A stretch of DNA of 9,075 bases, taken from assembly GCA_019418605.1 (NCBI GenBank), contig DYBN01000058.1, forward strand, positions 1 through 9,075. The letters are read 5' to 3'. Below, in pieces: positions 1 to 5,768 of this stretch (its first letter is position 1; every line of letters starts with the position of its first letter). The DNA comes from Sutterella sp. (GTDB lineage: Bacteria; Pseudomonadota; Gammaproteobacteria; Burkholderiales; Burkholderiaceae_F). The notes below the pieces were generated by a model. That model saw only the letters and a list, made by a program, of their open reading frames with translations, was not told where the DNA came from and made no database searches. Position numbers and translations under genes: made by a program.

Positions 1-2
1 AA

Positions 3-131
3 AAGCGGGTCAAGAATACGCGTCCAAAGTGGGGCAATTCTCGCGTCCGCCAACACAGGGCGCAGTGGGCAGACGACTTGACGATCGCGGATGCGATATT
101 TGACAGTGTTGAGCAGAAGGCCGGCTGGTGA
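3..131 (+). mobile_element. Possible IS21-family remnant (IstB C-terminal-like peptide)
   Basis: Frame 3 is open from the window edge to a TGA at 129-131. Near its end it reads TIADAIFDSVEQKA, which resembles the conserved C-terminal stretch of IS21-family IstB helper ATPases, where forms like TIADAILDR(I/V)xxNA are typical. The match covers only about 14 residues and none of the upstream ATPase motifs are in the window. The same stretch contains two imperfect direct repeats (7-25 and 31-48) of the kind found at IS21 ends, which is hard to reconcile with an intact istB. I read it as degraded IS debris, not a working gene. The match is from memory of the family, not from a search, so confidence is low. 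Confidence 0.3.
7..48. repeat. Imperfect direct repeat pair, possible IS end
   Basis: GGGTCAAGAATACGCGTCC (7-25) is followed by GGGGCAATTCTCGCGTCC (31-48). The two copies share the GGG(T/G)CAA start and the CGCGTCC end, with 24 bp between their starts. Repeated terminal motifs of about this size are typical of IS21-family ends, where the transposase binds. The outer boundary and any target duplication lie outside the window or have decayed. Confidence 0.4.
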
Positions 132-144
132 TGGGCTGGTGATG
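123..144. repeat. Perfect 11-bp tandem duplication
   Basis: GGCTGGTGATG occurs twice in direct succession (123-133 and 134-144). Eleven base pairs is not a multiple of three, so the duplication would shift any reading frame through it. The stop codon of the IstB-like frame lies within the first copy. The likely origin is replication slippage in unconstrained DNA. Confidence 0.8.
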
Positions 145-198
145 CTTTCCACCAAAACAGACCTTGCCTCTCACACTCTGGGACGGAGGGGAGTTCTC

Positions 199-366
199 AT
201 GAATTGGGACGTCAACTCACTGTGTTTGGCTAGTGGAGCTGACAACGGTAGAAGCTTTGCCGAGGTTCGAGCAAAGCAGATTTGGCGTTCTAAGAATGCT
301 TCCCCTTTCTTAGAGTCGAAAGAATATCCGCAACAACCGTTTCCGATCAGCAAATTTTTCCCGTAA
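199..366 (+). CDS. Candidate small ORF, 55 aa, function unknown
   Basis: An ATG at 199 opens a 55-codon frame ending in TAA at 364-366. It is preceded by a purine-rich GGAGGGG (185-191) about 7 nt upstream, a usable Shine-Dalgarno sequence. The frame is also open upstream to 91, but the ribosome site favours 199. The product is hydrophilic, has no signal peptide or membrane segment, and matches no family I recognise. An intrinsic terminator lies 130 bp downstream on the same strand. The surrounding DNA looks like decayed accessory sequence, so this may be chance. Confidence 0.2.
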   Translation: MNWDVNSLCLASGADNGRSFAEVRAKQIWRSKNASPFLESKEYPQQPFPISKFFP

Positions 367-447
367 GACTGCCGTCGGGGCGGCTCCCCCTGGAGTAGTC
401 GCCTCCCTCCAGCATTTTCCAACCGGTAACGGCCGCTTTAAAGAATT

Positions 448-531
448 TGCGGGCTTGTCCCGCATTTACGCTGTCCATTTGGTCAGCGTTAACAAGCGAA
501 AAGCCCAACCGCTGGAATCGATTGGGCTTTT
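448..531 (+). ncRNA. Hairpin cluster ending in a terminator; possible small RNA 3' part
   Basis: Three consecutive inverted repeats lie here: TGCGGG/CCCGCA (448-464), ACGCTG/CAGCGT (468-489) and the terminator stem (499-531). A further CTGGAG/CTCCAG pairing is possible at 390-412. No convincing gene ends just before the terminator. A structured RNA, or the untranslated tail of a lost gene, would explain the arrangement. I could not assign it to a known RNA family and saw no good promoter for it. Confidence 0.2.
499..531 (+). terminator. Intrinsic terminator, possibly bidirectional
   Basis: AAAAGCCCAA (499-508) pairs perfectly with TTGGGCTTTT (522-531). Beyond one C·A mismatch (509/521), two more pairs (510-511 with 519-520) close a 7-nt loop. 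The A-run on the left and T-run on the right allow termination from either strand. The plus-strand transcript it would end is not identified; the only candidate is the weak ORF at 199-366 or an RNA in this stretch. Confidence 0.7.
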
Positions 532-553
532 GGCTCTTTCCGGTGGGTAGGCG

Positions 554-709
554 ATGAAACCAGAAAAACAATCGCCAACCTCCGTGGAGATAGTAGCACG
601 ATGCAGGCGGAAATTTTTCCTCAGACTCCGCTACAGCTTCACAATCGGAGTGCTCGTGATGCTTGTCGACATGGGCGGCAAACGCAAGCTCCCCAAAGCT
701 TATGGATAG
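554..709 (+). CDS. Candidate small ORF, 51 aa, function unknown
   Basis: An ATG at 554 opens 51 codons, ending in TAG at 707-709. GGTGGG (542-547) lies 6 nt upstream and is at best a weak ribosome site. The peptide has a basic middle (RCRRKFFLRLRY, about residues 16-27), then a short hydrophobic run (FTIGVLVMLV, about 29-38) and a basic tail, so a small membrane-associated peptide is conceivable. No family is recognised. It falls between the 499-531 terminator and the tRNA terminator on the other strand. Chance is a serious alternative. Confidence 0.2.
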   Translation: MKPEKQSPTSVEIVARCRRKFFLRLRYSFTIGVLVMLVDMGGKRKLPKAYG

Positions 710-750
710 TCAGGGTGTTGTGATCAAGTTGTTGAGAATAAAGGGAAAAA

Positions 751-786
751 TAAAAAATCCGCTGATGCACACGAACATCAGCGGAT
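751..786 (-). terminator. Intrinsic terminator of tRNA-Ala
   Basis: An 11-bp perfect stem pairs ATCCGCTGATG (757-767) with CATCAGCGGAT (776-786) around an 8-nt loop. On the minus strand it is followed by six T residues (751-756) and a further T-rich stretch. It starts 7 bp past the CCA end of the tRNA gene, so it is the natural end of that transcript. Confidence 0.9.
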
Positions 787-793
787 CAGATTT

Positions 794-869
794 TGGTGGA
801 GATGAGGAGGATCGAACTCCTGACCTCTGCATTGCGAACGCAGCGCTCTCCCAGCTGAGCTACACCCCC
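794..869 (-). tRNA. tRNA-Ala (anticodon CGC)
   Basis: The minus strand folds into a complete 76-nt cloverleaf with the 3' CCA encoded (794-796). The acceptor strands GGGGGTG and CATCTCC pair along all seven positions. They include the G3·U70 wobble that is the main identity signal for alanyl-tRNA synthetase. The D arm is GCTC/GAGC, the anticodon stem CTGCG/TGCAG closes on a G·U pair, and the loop TTCGCAA gives anticodon CGC, reading GCG codons. The T loop is TTCGATC. GCG is frequent in the neighbouring GC-rich genes, so a dedicated CGC tRNA fits. It stands alone, with its own terminator immediately downstream. Confidence 0.96.
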
Positions 870-915
870 GAAATTTTGTGAGACGAAACGCTGTCTGCGT
901 TTCCTCAGGCGGCGT

Positions 916-944
916 ATTCTGCACGAAGACGCAGAAAAAAGCAA
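916..944 (-). promoter_or_regulatory. Possible sigma70 promoter for tRNA-Ala
   Basis: On the minus strand TTGCTT (939-944) and CAGAAT (916-921) are separated by 17 nt and sit about 47 bp before the tRNA. The -35 is a poor match and the -10 matches four of six. It overlaps the T-run of the thioredoxin terminator. A hairpin GAAACGC/GCGTTTC (885-903) would lie in the tRNA leader. Confidence 0.35.
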
Positions 945-955
945 ATCTCGTTTGC
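935..955 (-). terminator. Likely intrinsic terminator of the thioredoxin gene
   Basis: On the minus strand GCAAA (951-955), loop CGAGA and TTTGC (941-945) are followed by six T residues (935-940). It begins 25 bp past the thioredoxin stop codon. The stem is only 5 bp, so efficiency may be modest and some read-through into tRNA-Ala is possible. Confidence 0.5.
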
Positions 956-980
956 GAACACGACCGGCGTCTGAAGAAAA

Positions 981-1310
981 CTACAGGGCGGCGGCCTTCT
1001 CGACGAATTCCTTAAAGGGCGCCACGCTCTTGGGCTCGATGAGCGTATCGACAACCTTGCCGTCCTTTAACAGCACGAGAGTCGGGATGTGGCGGACGTC
1101 AAATCTTTCCTTCACGCCCGGATTGTTGTCGAAGTTGCAGCTCGCAAAGACGAGCTTGTCGGCGTACTTCTCGGCAAACTGTCCGAAGAAGGGGGCGATG
1201 CGCCTGCAGTCGACGCACCACTCGGCTCCGATCGCAAGAAAGACGGGCTTGTCGGCCTTTTCAACGACGTCTGCATAGTTCTGGTCGGTGACAACCTGAA
1301 TCTGGCTCAT
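981..1310 (-). CDS. Thioredoxin-like protein with CVDC active site
   Basis: This 109-residue protein has the size and layout of a single-domain cytoplasmic thioredoxin, with no signal peptide. The redox motif is WCVDC (31-35), and the cis-proline motif HIPTLVLLKDGK (74-85) is intact, so the fold and thiol chemistry should be preserved. The motif differs from classical WCGPC. The preceding IGAE also lacks the tryptophan found there in E. coli TrxA. AEWCVDCR looks more like the gamma domain of DsbD (ADWCVACK) than standard thioredoxin. The likely role is reducing protein disulfides in the cytoplasm, but partner and redox potential may differ from TrxA. The start is firm: AAGGAG (1316-1321) lies 5 nt upstream of the ATG. 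It appears monocistronic, divergent from ftsK, with a weak terminator at 935-955. Confidence 0.9.
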   Translation of the reverse strand: MSQIQVVTDQNYADVVEKADKPVFLAIGAEWCVDCRRIAPFFGQFAEKYADKLVFASCNFDNNPGVKERFDVRHIPTLVLLKDGKVVDTLIEPKSVAPFKEFVEKAAAL

Positions 1311-1354
1311 GGGAGCTCCTTATCAAAAGATCCGAAATCAAAGTGTCCGAAAGG

Positions 1355-1494
1355 TCCTGCCCGGCCGTGCGCGGCAAAGCAGGAAGCGCCGCAAGTTTTG
1401 ACGCCTTCGGCATCAGCTTTGCAACTTGCGCGGCGCCTTGTCGGACGGGGCTTTGCCCATGCTAGCAAAGTCGTTCGCCGCAATGTCGCATTGT
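1355..1494. repeat. Run of inverted repeats between trx and ftsK
   Basis: Several palindromic units lie side by side. TCCTGC/GCAGGA (1355-1360 with 1379-1384) encloses GCCG/CGGC (1364-1375). A longer imperfect stem pairs 1386-1397 with 1423-1436 through a 2-nt bulge and contains TGA-GCC/GGC-TCA at its centre (1399-1415). GGGC/GCCC is at 1448-1458 and CAATG/CATTG at 1481-1493. None is followed by a T-run, so they are not intrinsic terminators. They could fold in the leader of the minus-strand thioredoxin mRNA, act as operators, or be a palindromic intergenic repeat. Confidence 0.55.
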
Positions 1495-1542
1495 TGCAAA
1501 TACTTGCCTTTGTTAACCTGCGGGAGAACAAGCACCTCTTCT

Positions 1543-1548
1543 TATAAT
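1543..1548 (+). promoter_or_regulatory. TATAAT -10 element for ftsK, very close to the ATG
   Basis: A perfect TATAAT lies 9 nt upstream of the chosen ftsK ATG. Transcription would start at about 1555, leaving a leader of only about 3 nt. There is no recognisable -35 at 16-18 nt spacing and no TGn extension, so an activator may be needed or the match may be chance. Confidence 0.4.
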
Positions 1549-1557
1549 TTCCCGGCT

Positions 1558-3960
1558 ATGAGGAAAAACAAAAAACCCGCCATCGCGAGCGAGTGGCGTG
1601 AAAACAAGGCGGCGCAGGATCGTGCCGAGCAGCAGGCCGAGCGCGAACGCGCCCGCGCCGACCGCTCGCGCCGGATGGCGCGGTTTACTGCGTTTTTCAA
1701 GCACGTCCTGGCCAGCACCGGCTGGGTCGTGGCGATCGTGCTCGCCGTGCTGCTGGCAACGGCGCTTGCAACCTACACGCCGAGCGATCCGGGCTTTTCA
1801 GCGACTGGAACCGAGAGAGCGGGCAATTTGTGCGGCCTTTTCGGCGCCTGGGTCTCGGACCTGCTCTACTGGCTCTTCGGGCGCTCGGCCTGGTGGGTGG
1901 TGGCGGCGCTGCTGGCTACGGGCGTCAATCTCGTGCGCGTCATTTGGGCGCGAAGCGACGCGGTGGCGCTGCGCGTGCATCCCGTGACGGGAACGCTTGG
2001 CATGGCTCTTGTCCTGACGGCCTCCACGGGGCTTGAGTGCCTGCAGTTGGGCTATCTGGGCGAAGGGCTTCCGCTGGGGGCCGGAGGCCTTTACGGGCAG
2101 TACGTGGCGGGCTGGGTGACGCCGTATCTGGGCGTGTGGGGCGCGACGTTTGTCTTTTTTGTGGGCCTTGCCATCGGGGTTTCCTACGTCTTTGGCTTTT
2201 CCTGGTTTGACGTTGCCGAGCGCATCGGTGCGGCGCTAGAAGAAATCGGCAGGCTCTTTGCAAAGCGTCCGGACAAAAAGCCGCAGGCCGAAGACGGCGC
2301 CCAGTCATCAGAAACCGAGGCGCAGCAGGGCGCAGCCGGGGCGAGGGCCAACTCTCGCAAGCGGCCCAAGGTCATTGTCGAGCCCGCCAAGAGCGCGCCC
2401 ACGCCGTCAAACGACGACATCGCCGCGCGCCAGCCCGAGCTTTTCCCCCGTCCCAACGACGGCAGCATCAAGCCCAACATCGGCTTGCTTGAGTCGCCCG
2501 CGACAAACCGCAGCGGCATTTCGGAAGAGACCGTGCGCATCACAAGCCGCCTCATCGAGAGCAAGCTCAAGACCTACCGCATCAACGCCACCGTTGTGGG
2601 CGCACAGGCGGGTCCCGTCATCACGCAGTACTGGCTTGAGCCGGGCCCGGGCGTCAAGGGCAGCCAGATTGAGGACATCAGAAAGGATCTCTCCAGAGCC
2701 CTTGCCGTGCCCTCGGTGCGCGTCGTGCCGGTCATTCCCGGCAAACCCTACATGGGGCTTGAAATTCCCAACGGCTCGTCGCAAAGGCTTGCCGTCTATC
2801 TGCGGGAAATCATCGGCAGCGTCGACTTTGAGTCGAGCAAGTCGCCCTTGTCGCTTGCGCTTGGCAAGGACATCGCAGGGCGCCCCGTGGTGGTTGATCT
2901 CGCCAAACTTCCGCACCTTCTGGTGGGCGGCACGACGGGCTCGGGCAAGTCGGTGTGCATCAATACGATGATCCTGTCGCTGCTCTACAAAAACGAGCCC
3001 GACAGGCTGCGCCTTGTGCTGATCGACCCCAAGACGGTCGAGTTTTCGCTCTATCAGGACATTCCGCACTTGTTGTGCCCGGTCGTCACCGACATGAACA
3101 AGGCCTCCAACGCCTTGAACTGGCTCGTGCATGAAATGGACAGGCGCTACAACCTCATGGGAAAACTTGGCGTGCGCAGCTTTGACAGCTTCAACGACAA
3201 GGTCTCGACGGCGGCCAAAAACGGCGAGCCCATCATGGATCCCTTTGATGTCACGCCGGAAAACCCCGAGCCGCACACGCCCTTAAAGCCCTTTTGCTAC
3301 ATCGTCTGCTTTATCGACGAGCTGGCCGACCTGATGCTCGTCAACCGCAAGCAGGTCGAAAACCAGATCATGCGGCTTGCGCAAAAAGCGCGCGCCGCGG
3401 GCATTCACCTCGTGCTTGCCACGCAGCGCCCGAGCGCGGACATTGTCACGCCCCTGATCAAGGCCAACATCGTGGCGCGCATCGCCTTTCAGGTCGGCAG
3501 CCGCTACGACAGCCAGGTCGTGCTCGACGAGACCGGCGCGCAGGACCTGCTCGGGCGCGGCGATATGCTCTTTAAGCGCCCGGGACAGCCCTCGCAGCGC
3601 GTGCAGGGCTGCATGGTGGGCGAGGGCGAAGTGCTGCGCGTGGTCGAGGAGCTCAAGTCGATGGGAGCGCCCGAGTACGTCGAAGGCGTCACGGACAGCG
3701 AAGATGCCGCGGGCGCGGGCGGCGCCGGGGGCTTCGGGATGCACAAGGGGGGCGACGTCGATCCCCTCTACGATCAGGCCGTCTCGATCGTGCTCGAAGA
3801 AAAGCGCGCTTCAACAAGCTACGTGCAGCGCCGGCTGGGGATCGGCTACAACCGCGCGGCAAACCTTCTTGAGCGCATGGAAACCGACGGCCTTGTGAGC
3901 AAGCCCAACGCGGCGGGCAAGCGCGAAATTCTCGTCAAACACGAAGGAGGCGCCTTATGA
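1558..3960 (+). CDS. ftsK: DNA translocase FtsK
   Basis: FtsK is a septum-anchored, ATP-driven motor that pumps DNA to align chromosome termini and activate XerCD recombination at dif. The 800-residue product has a charged N-terminal tail (1-45), several membrane segments (about 53-73, 108-129, 144-160, 190-213), and a short charged/Ala-rich linker (about 235-300). The RecA-like motor has Walker A GGTTGSGKS (457-465) and Walker B CFIDEL (584-589). LATQRPSADIVTPLIKANI (619-637) is typical of the FtsK/SpoIIIE family. A C-terminal winged-helix gamma domain (about 735-785) reads KOPS-type sequences. Length fits betaproteobacterial FtsK, far below the 1329 residues of E. coli. The frame stays open upstream to 1426, but the ATG at 1558 gives the expected N-terminus. 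It has no Shine-Dalgarno sequence. It overlaps lolA by 4 bp. Confidence 0.96.
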   Translation: MRKNKKPAIASEWRENKAAQDRAEQQAERERARADRSRRMARFTAFFKHVLASTGWVVAIVLAVLLATALATYTPSDPGFSATGTERAGNLCGLFGAWVSDLLYWLFGRSAWWVVAALLATGVNLVRVIWARSDAVALRVHPVTGTLGMALVLTASTGLECLQLGYLGEGLPLGAGGLYGQYVAGWVTPYLGVWGATFVFFVGLAIGVSYVFGFSWFDVAERIGAALEEIGRLFAKRPDKKPQAEDGAQSSETEAQQGAAGARANSRKRPKVIVEPAKSAPTPSNDDIAARQPELFPRPNDGSIKPNIGLLESPATNRSGISEETVRITSRLIESKLKTYRINATVVGAQAGPVITQYWLEPGPGVKGSQIEDIRKDLSRALAVPSVRVVPVIPGKPYMGLEIPNGSSQRLAVYLREIIGSVDFESSKSPLSLALGKDIAGRPVVVDLAKLPHLLVGGTTGSGKSVCINTMILSLLYKNEPDRLRLVLIDPKTVEFSLYQDIPHLLCPVVTDMNKASNALNWLVHEMDRRYNLMGKLGVRSFDSFNDKVSTAAKNGEPIMDPFDVTPENPEPHTPLKPFCYIVCFIDELADLMLVNRKQVENQIMRLAQKARAAGIHLVLATQRPSADIVTPLIKANIVARIAFQVGSRYDSQVVLDETGAQDLLGRGDMLFKRPGQPSQRVQGCMVGEGEVLRVVEELKSMGAPEYVEGVTDSEDAAGAGGAGGFGMHKGGDVDPLYDQAVSIVLEEKRASTSYVQRRLGIGYNRAANLLERMETDGLVSKPNAAGKREILVKHEGGAL

Positions 3961-4646
3961 AGCGCAGACAATGGATTGCGGGCGCCTTTGCGGGCGCCCT
4001 GCTGACGCGCACCGTCTTCTTGCCTGCGGCGTTTGCGCAGACAAGCCCGCGCTCCGGGCGCGAGGCTTTGAAAGCCTTTGTGCGGGGAGCTTCGGGCGCG
4101 TCCGGCCGTTTTACCCAAACCGTGCTTGGCAAGGACGGCAAGGTGGTCGACGGCCCCATCGAGGGGACCTTTGCCTTCAAGCGCCCCGGGCGCTTTGTCT
4201 GGGACGTGCGTACTCCTTATCCGCAAAAAATCGTCGCGGACGCCAAAAACATCTACGTCTGGGACCCGGACCTCAACCAAGTGACTGTGAAGCGCCTCAC
4301 GGCGGCGGTCTCGAGCACGCCGGCCTCGATTCTCTTTGGCGAGACGGACGTGGAGAAAAGCTTTGCGCTTGAGGATCTGCCCGCAGGAAACGGTAAGGAA
4401 GGACTGCTTTGGGTGCGGGCAACGCCCCGGCGCGAGGATCTCACCTACGAATTCATCGATCTTGGTTTTGACGCAGGCGGGAAAATCGCCGCGATGCGGC
4501 TAAAGGACCATTTCGGGCAGACGACCGAGCTGCAGCTCTCCGGCATTGTCGTCGATGACAAACTCCCGGACGATCAGTTTGTTTTTGCCATCCCCGAAGG
4601 GGCCGACGTGCTTGCCGATGATACGGCCGAGGCGGGCGGGGCGTAG
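3957..4646 (+). CDS. lolA: Outer-membrane lipoprotein carrier protein LolA
   Basis: LolA shuttles lipoproteins across the periplasm from the LolCDE transporter to LolB. The 229-residue product starts with a signal peptide whose likely signal peptidase I site follows AFA (25-27). The family core is RPGRFVWDVRTPYPQKIVAD (76-95) and NIYVWDPDLNQVTVKRL (98-114), with DHFGQTTELQLSG near 184-196 and FVFAIPEGADVL near 208-219. The start is well supported: AAGGAGG (3944-3950) lies 6 nt before the ATG, and the ATGA overlap with the ftsK stop indicates translational coupling. The ftsK-lolA order is widespread in proteobacteria. One oddity is the N-terminus MKRRQWIAG, which looks somewhat like a twin-arginine motif, while Sec export is expected for LolA. 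The short Ala/Gly/Asp tail past residue 220 is probably unstructured. Confidence 0.94.
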   Translation: MKRRQWIAGAFAGALLTRTVFLPAAFAQTSPRSGREALKAFVRGASGASGRFTQTVLGKDGKVVDGPIEGTFAFKRPGRFVWDVRTPYPQKIVADAKNIYVWDPDLNQVTVKRLTAAVSSTPASILFGETDVEKSFALEDLPAGNGKEGLLWVRATPRREDLTYEFIDLGFDAGGKIAAMRLKDHFGQTTELQLSGIVVDDKLPDDQFVFAIPEGADVLADDTAEAGGA

Positions 4647-4670
4647 GCGCGCGGTGCTCAAGGCGCCTCC

Positions 4671-4676
4671 TATAAT
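4671..4676 (+). promoter_or_regulatory. TATAAT -10 element upstream of the WYL gene
   Basis: A perfect TATAAT lies 24 bp past the lolA stop. Transcription would start near 4683, giving a leader of about 27 nt to the ATG at 4710. No -35 match is present at normal spacing. It suggests that the WYL-phosphoesterase pair can be transcribed apart from ftsK-lolA. The GGCGC/GCGCC inverted repeat just upstream (4646-4667) lacks a T-run and is not a clear terminator. Confidence 0.45.
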
Positions 4677-4709
4677 GCAGACACCAAAGAAATTTATGCA
4701 TTTCGTGTC

Positions 4710-5768
4710 ATGCGAACCCACATGTCCTTCACGATGCGGATTTTTCGCATCGATCAGATGATTCAGGAGGCGGGGGTAGTCGGTTTTGAAACGTTGAGAG
4801 AGGCGCTGAAGTGCTCGGCGCCCACATTAAAGCGGGACTTGCGCTACATGCGCGAGCAGCTCGGCTCGCCGATCCGTTACTCCGGCATCAGAGGCGGCTA
4901 TTACTACTCGGACGATTCGAAGAACACTGCCCGACAGGAGGACGAGGCGCAGGGGAAGGTCCCGGCGGCCTGGTACCGCGCCGACGAACTGCGCGTCCTG
5001 ATGACGATTCTCGAGGAGATCGGTGAGATCGAATCGGACAAGCGAGGCGTGCTCGCCGCGCAGATGCGCGCGCTGCGCGCACGGCTTTTGGCCTGCGTGA
5101 GTCCCGAGAAAATCTCCGCGCGGGACCTCCTGCGCCGCGTCAAGGTGGTGCTTGAGACGCACCTGCACATCGAGCTTCCCTTTTTTGAGCTCGTGGGGGA
5201 GGCGCTTGCCAAGCGAAAGCGCATGCGCATCACTTACTACAGCCGCACGAGAAAAGAAGAAACCGCCCGCGAGATCAGCCCTCTGCGTCTTGTCTACTAC
5301 CGCAGCAGCTGGTACGTCGATGCATGGTGCCATCAGGCCGAAGCCCTGCGCACGTTCAACATCGAGAACATTCTCAATGCCGAGATTTTGGAGAAAAAGT
5401 GCCGCGTGGTGGCCATGCACACGGTCGAAGAAAAGCTCGACGGCTCCTACGGCATTTTTTCGGGCGGCAAGCTCAGGCGTGCGGTGATTGAAGTCGACGC
5501 CGCGATGAGCCCTTATGTGAGCGGCGAACTCTGGCACAAGAATCAGACGTCGCGCCGCCGCCTGGACGGCTCGATGACGCTTGAAGTGCCCTTTGCAAGC
5601 GAAGTTGAAATCGCCTCGCGCATTCTGAGCCTTGGCAGCCACGCCCGCGTCACGGCCCCGGAGGAGTTGAGAAGCTACATTGCCGACGAACTCTCGCGGA
5701 TGACGCAAAACTACGCGCAAAGCGCGCCCGGCGCGCGCACGGGCGCCGCCGTTCGAGGAGGCAGATGA
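4710..5768 (+). CDS. WYL-domain transcriptional regulator (YafY/PafC-like)
   Basis: This 352-residue protein has the three-part layout of WYL regulators. An N-terminal winged helix-turn-helix (about 9-65) includes SAPTLKRDLRYMRE, with GGYYY ending the wing. The central WYL domain (about 155-230) contains ISPLRLVYYRSSWYVDAW (189-206), here WYV in place of WYL, followed by ALRTFNIENI. A C-terminal WCX-like domain (about 255-335) ends in EELRSYIADELSRM. WYL domains sense ligands, in several cases nucleic acids or nucleotides, and often repress stress or phage-defence genes. The ligand here is unknown. Start choice is uncertain: ATGs at 4710, 4722 and 4734 are in frame before the helix-turn-helix and none has a Shine-Dalgarno sequence. 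The stop overlaps the phosphoesterase start, so the two are probably one operon and the regulator may control it. Confidence 0.88.
   Translation: MRTHMSFTMRIFRIDQMIQEAGVVGFETLREALKCSAPTLKRDLRYMREQLGSPIRYSGIRGGYYYSDDSKNTARQEDEAQGKVPAAWYRADELRVLMTILEEIGEIESDKRGVLAAQMRALRARLLACVSPEKISARDLLRRVKVVLETHLHIELPFFELVGEALAKRKRMRITYYSRTRKEETAREISPLRLVYYRSSWYVDAWCHQAEALRTFNIENILNAEILEKKCRVVAMHTVEEKLDGSYGIFSGGKLRRAVIEVDAAMSPYVSGELWHKNQTSRRRLDGSMTLEVPFASEVEIASRILSLGSHARVTAPEELRSYIADELSRMTQNYAQSAPGARTGAAVRGGR
5756..5761 (+). promoter_or_regulatory. Shine-Dalgarno deciding the phosphoesterase start
   Basis: AGGAGG lies 3 nt before the ATG at 5765 and 6 nt before the ATG at 5768. The spacing favours the second. 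Either start overlaps the WYL stop codon (TGA at 5766-5768), so translation of the two genes is likely coupled. Confidence 0.8.

Larger units (their letters stand above)
1..793. other. Gene-poor region with mobile-element debris
   Basis: Nearly 800 bases lack a convincing gene. The base composition is nearer balanced than in the strongly GC-rich genes to the right. Identifiable content is the IS21-like debris (1-131), an 11-bp tandem duplication, two weak small ORFs (199-366, 554-709), a terminator (499-531), a weak inverted repeat ACTCCG/CGGAGT (625-651) and the tRNA terminator. Because the 3' end of the tRNA-Ala gene faces this region, it could be the scar of an element once integrated at the tRNA. 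No attachment-site duplication could be found. Confidence 0.5.

Noticed and set aside
347..571. Minus-strand ORF of 74 codons
   Set aside because: It contains the 499-531 terminator hairpin within its coding sequence, has no ribosome site, and its protein matches nothing I recognise.
584..604. Possible attachment-site copy of the tRNA-Ala 3' end
   Set aside because: Only TGGAGAT is shared exactly with the tRNA end. Seven bases are too few to claim an integration duplication.
663..881. Plus-strand ORF of 72 codons
   Set aside because: It runs through the whole tRNA-Ala gene and its terminator on the other strand, so it is a chance frame.
1426..1557. Upstream extension of ftsK
   Set aside because: The extra 44 codons overlap the palindromic intergenic stretch, encode no FtsK-like sequence and would precede the promoter-like TATAAT.
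2407..3276. Minus-strand ORF of 289 codons
   Set aside because: It is antisense to the ftsK motor domain and is a GC-driven shadow frame.
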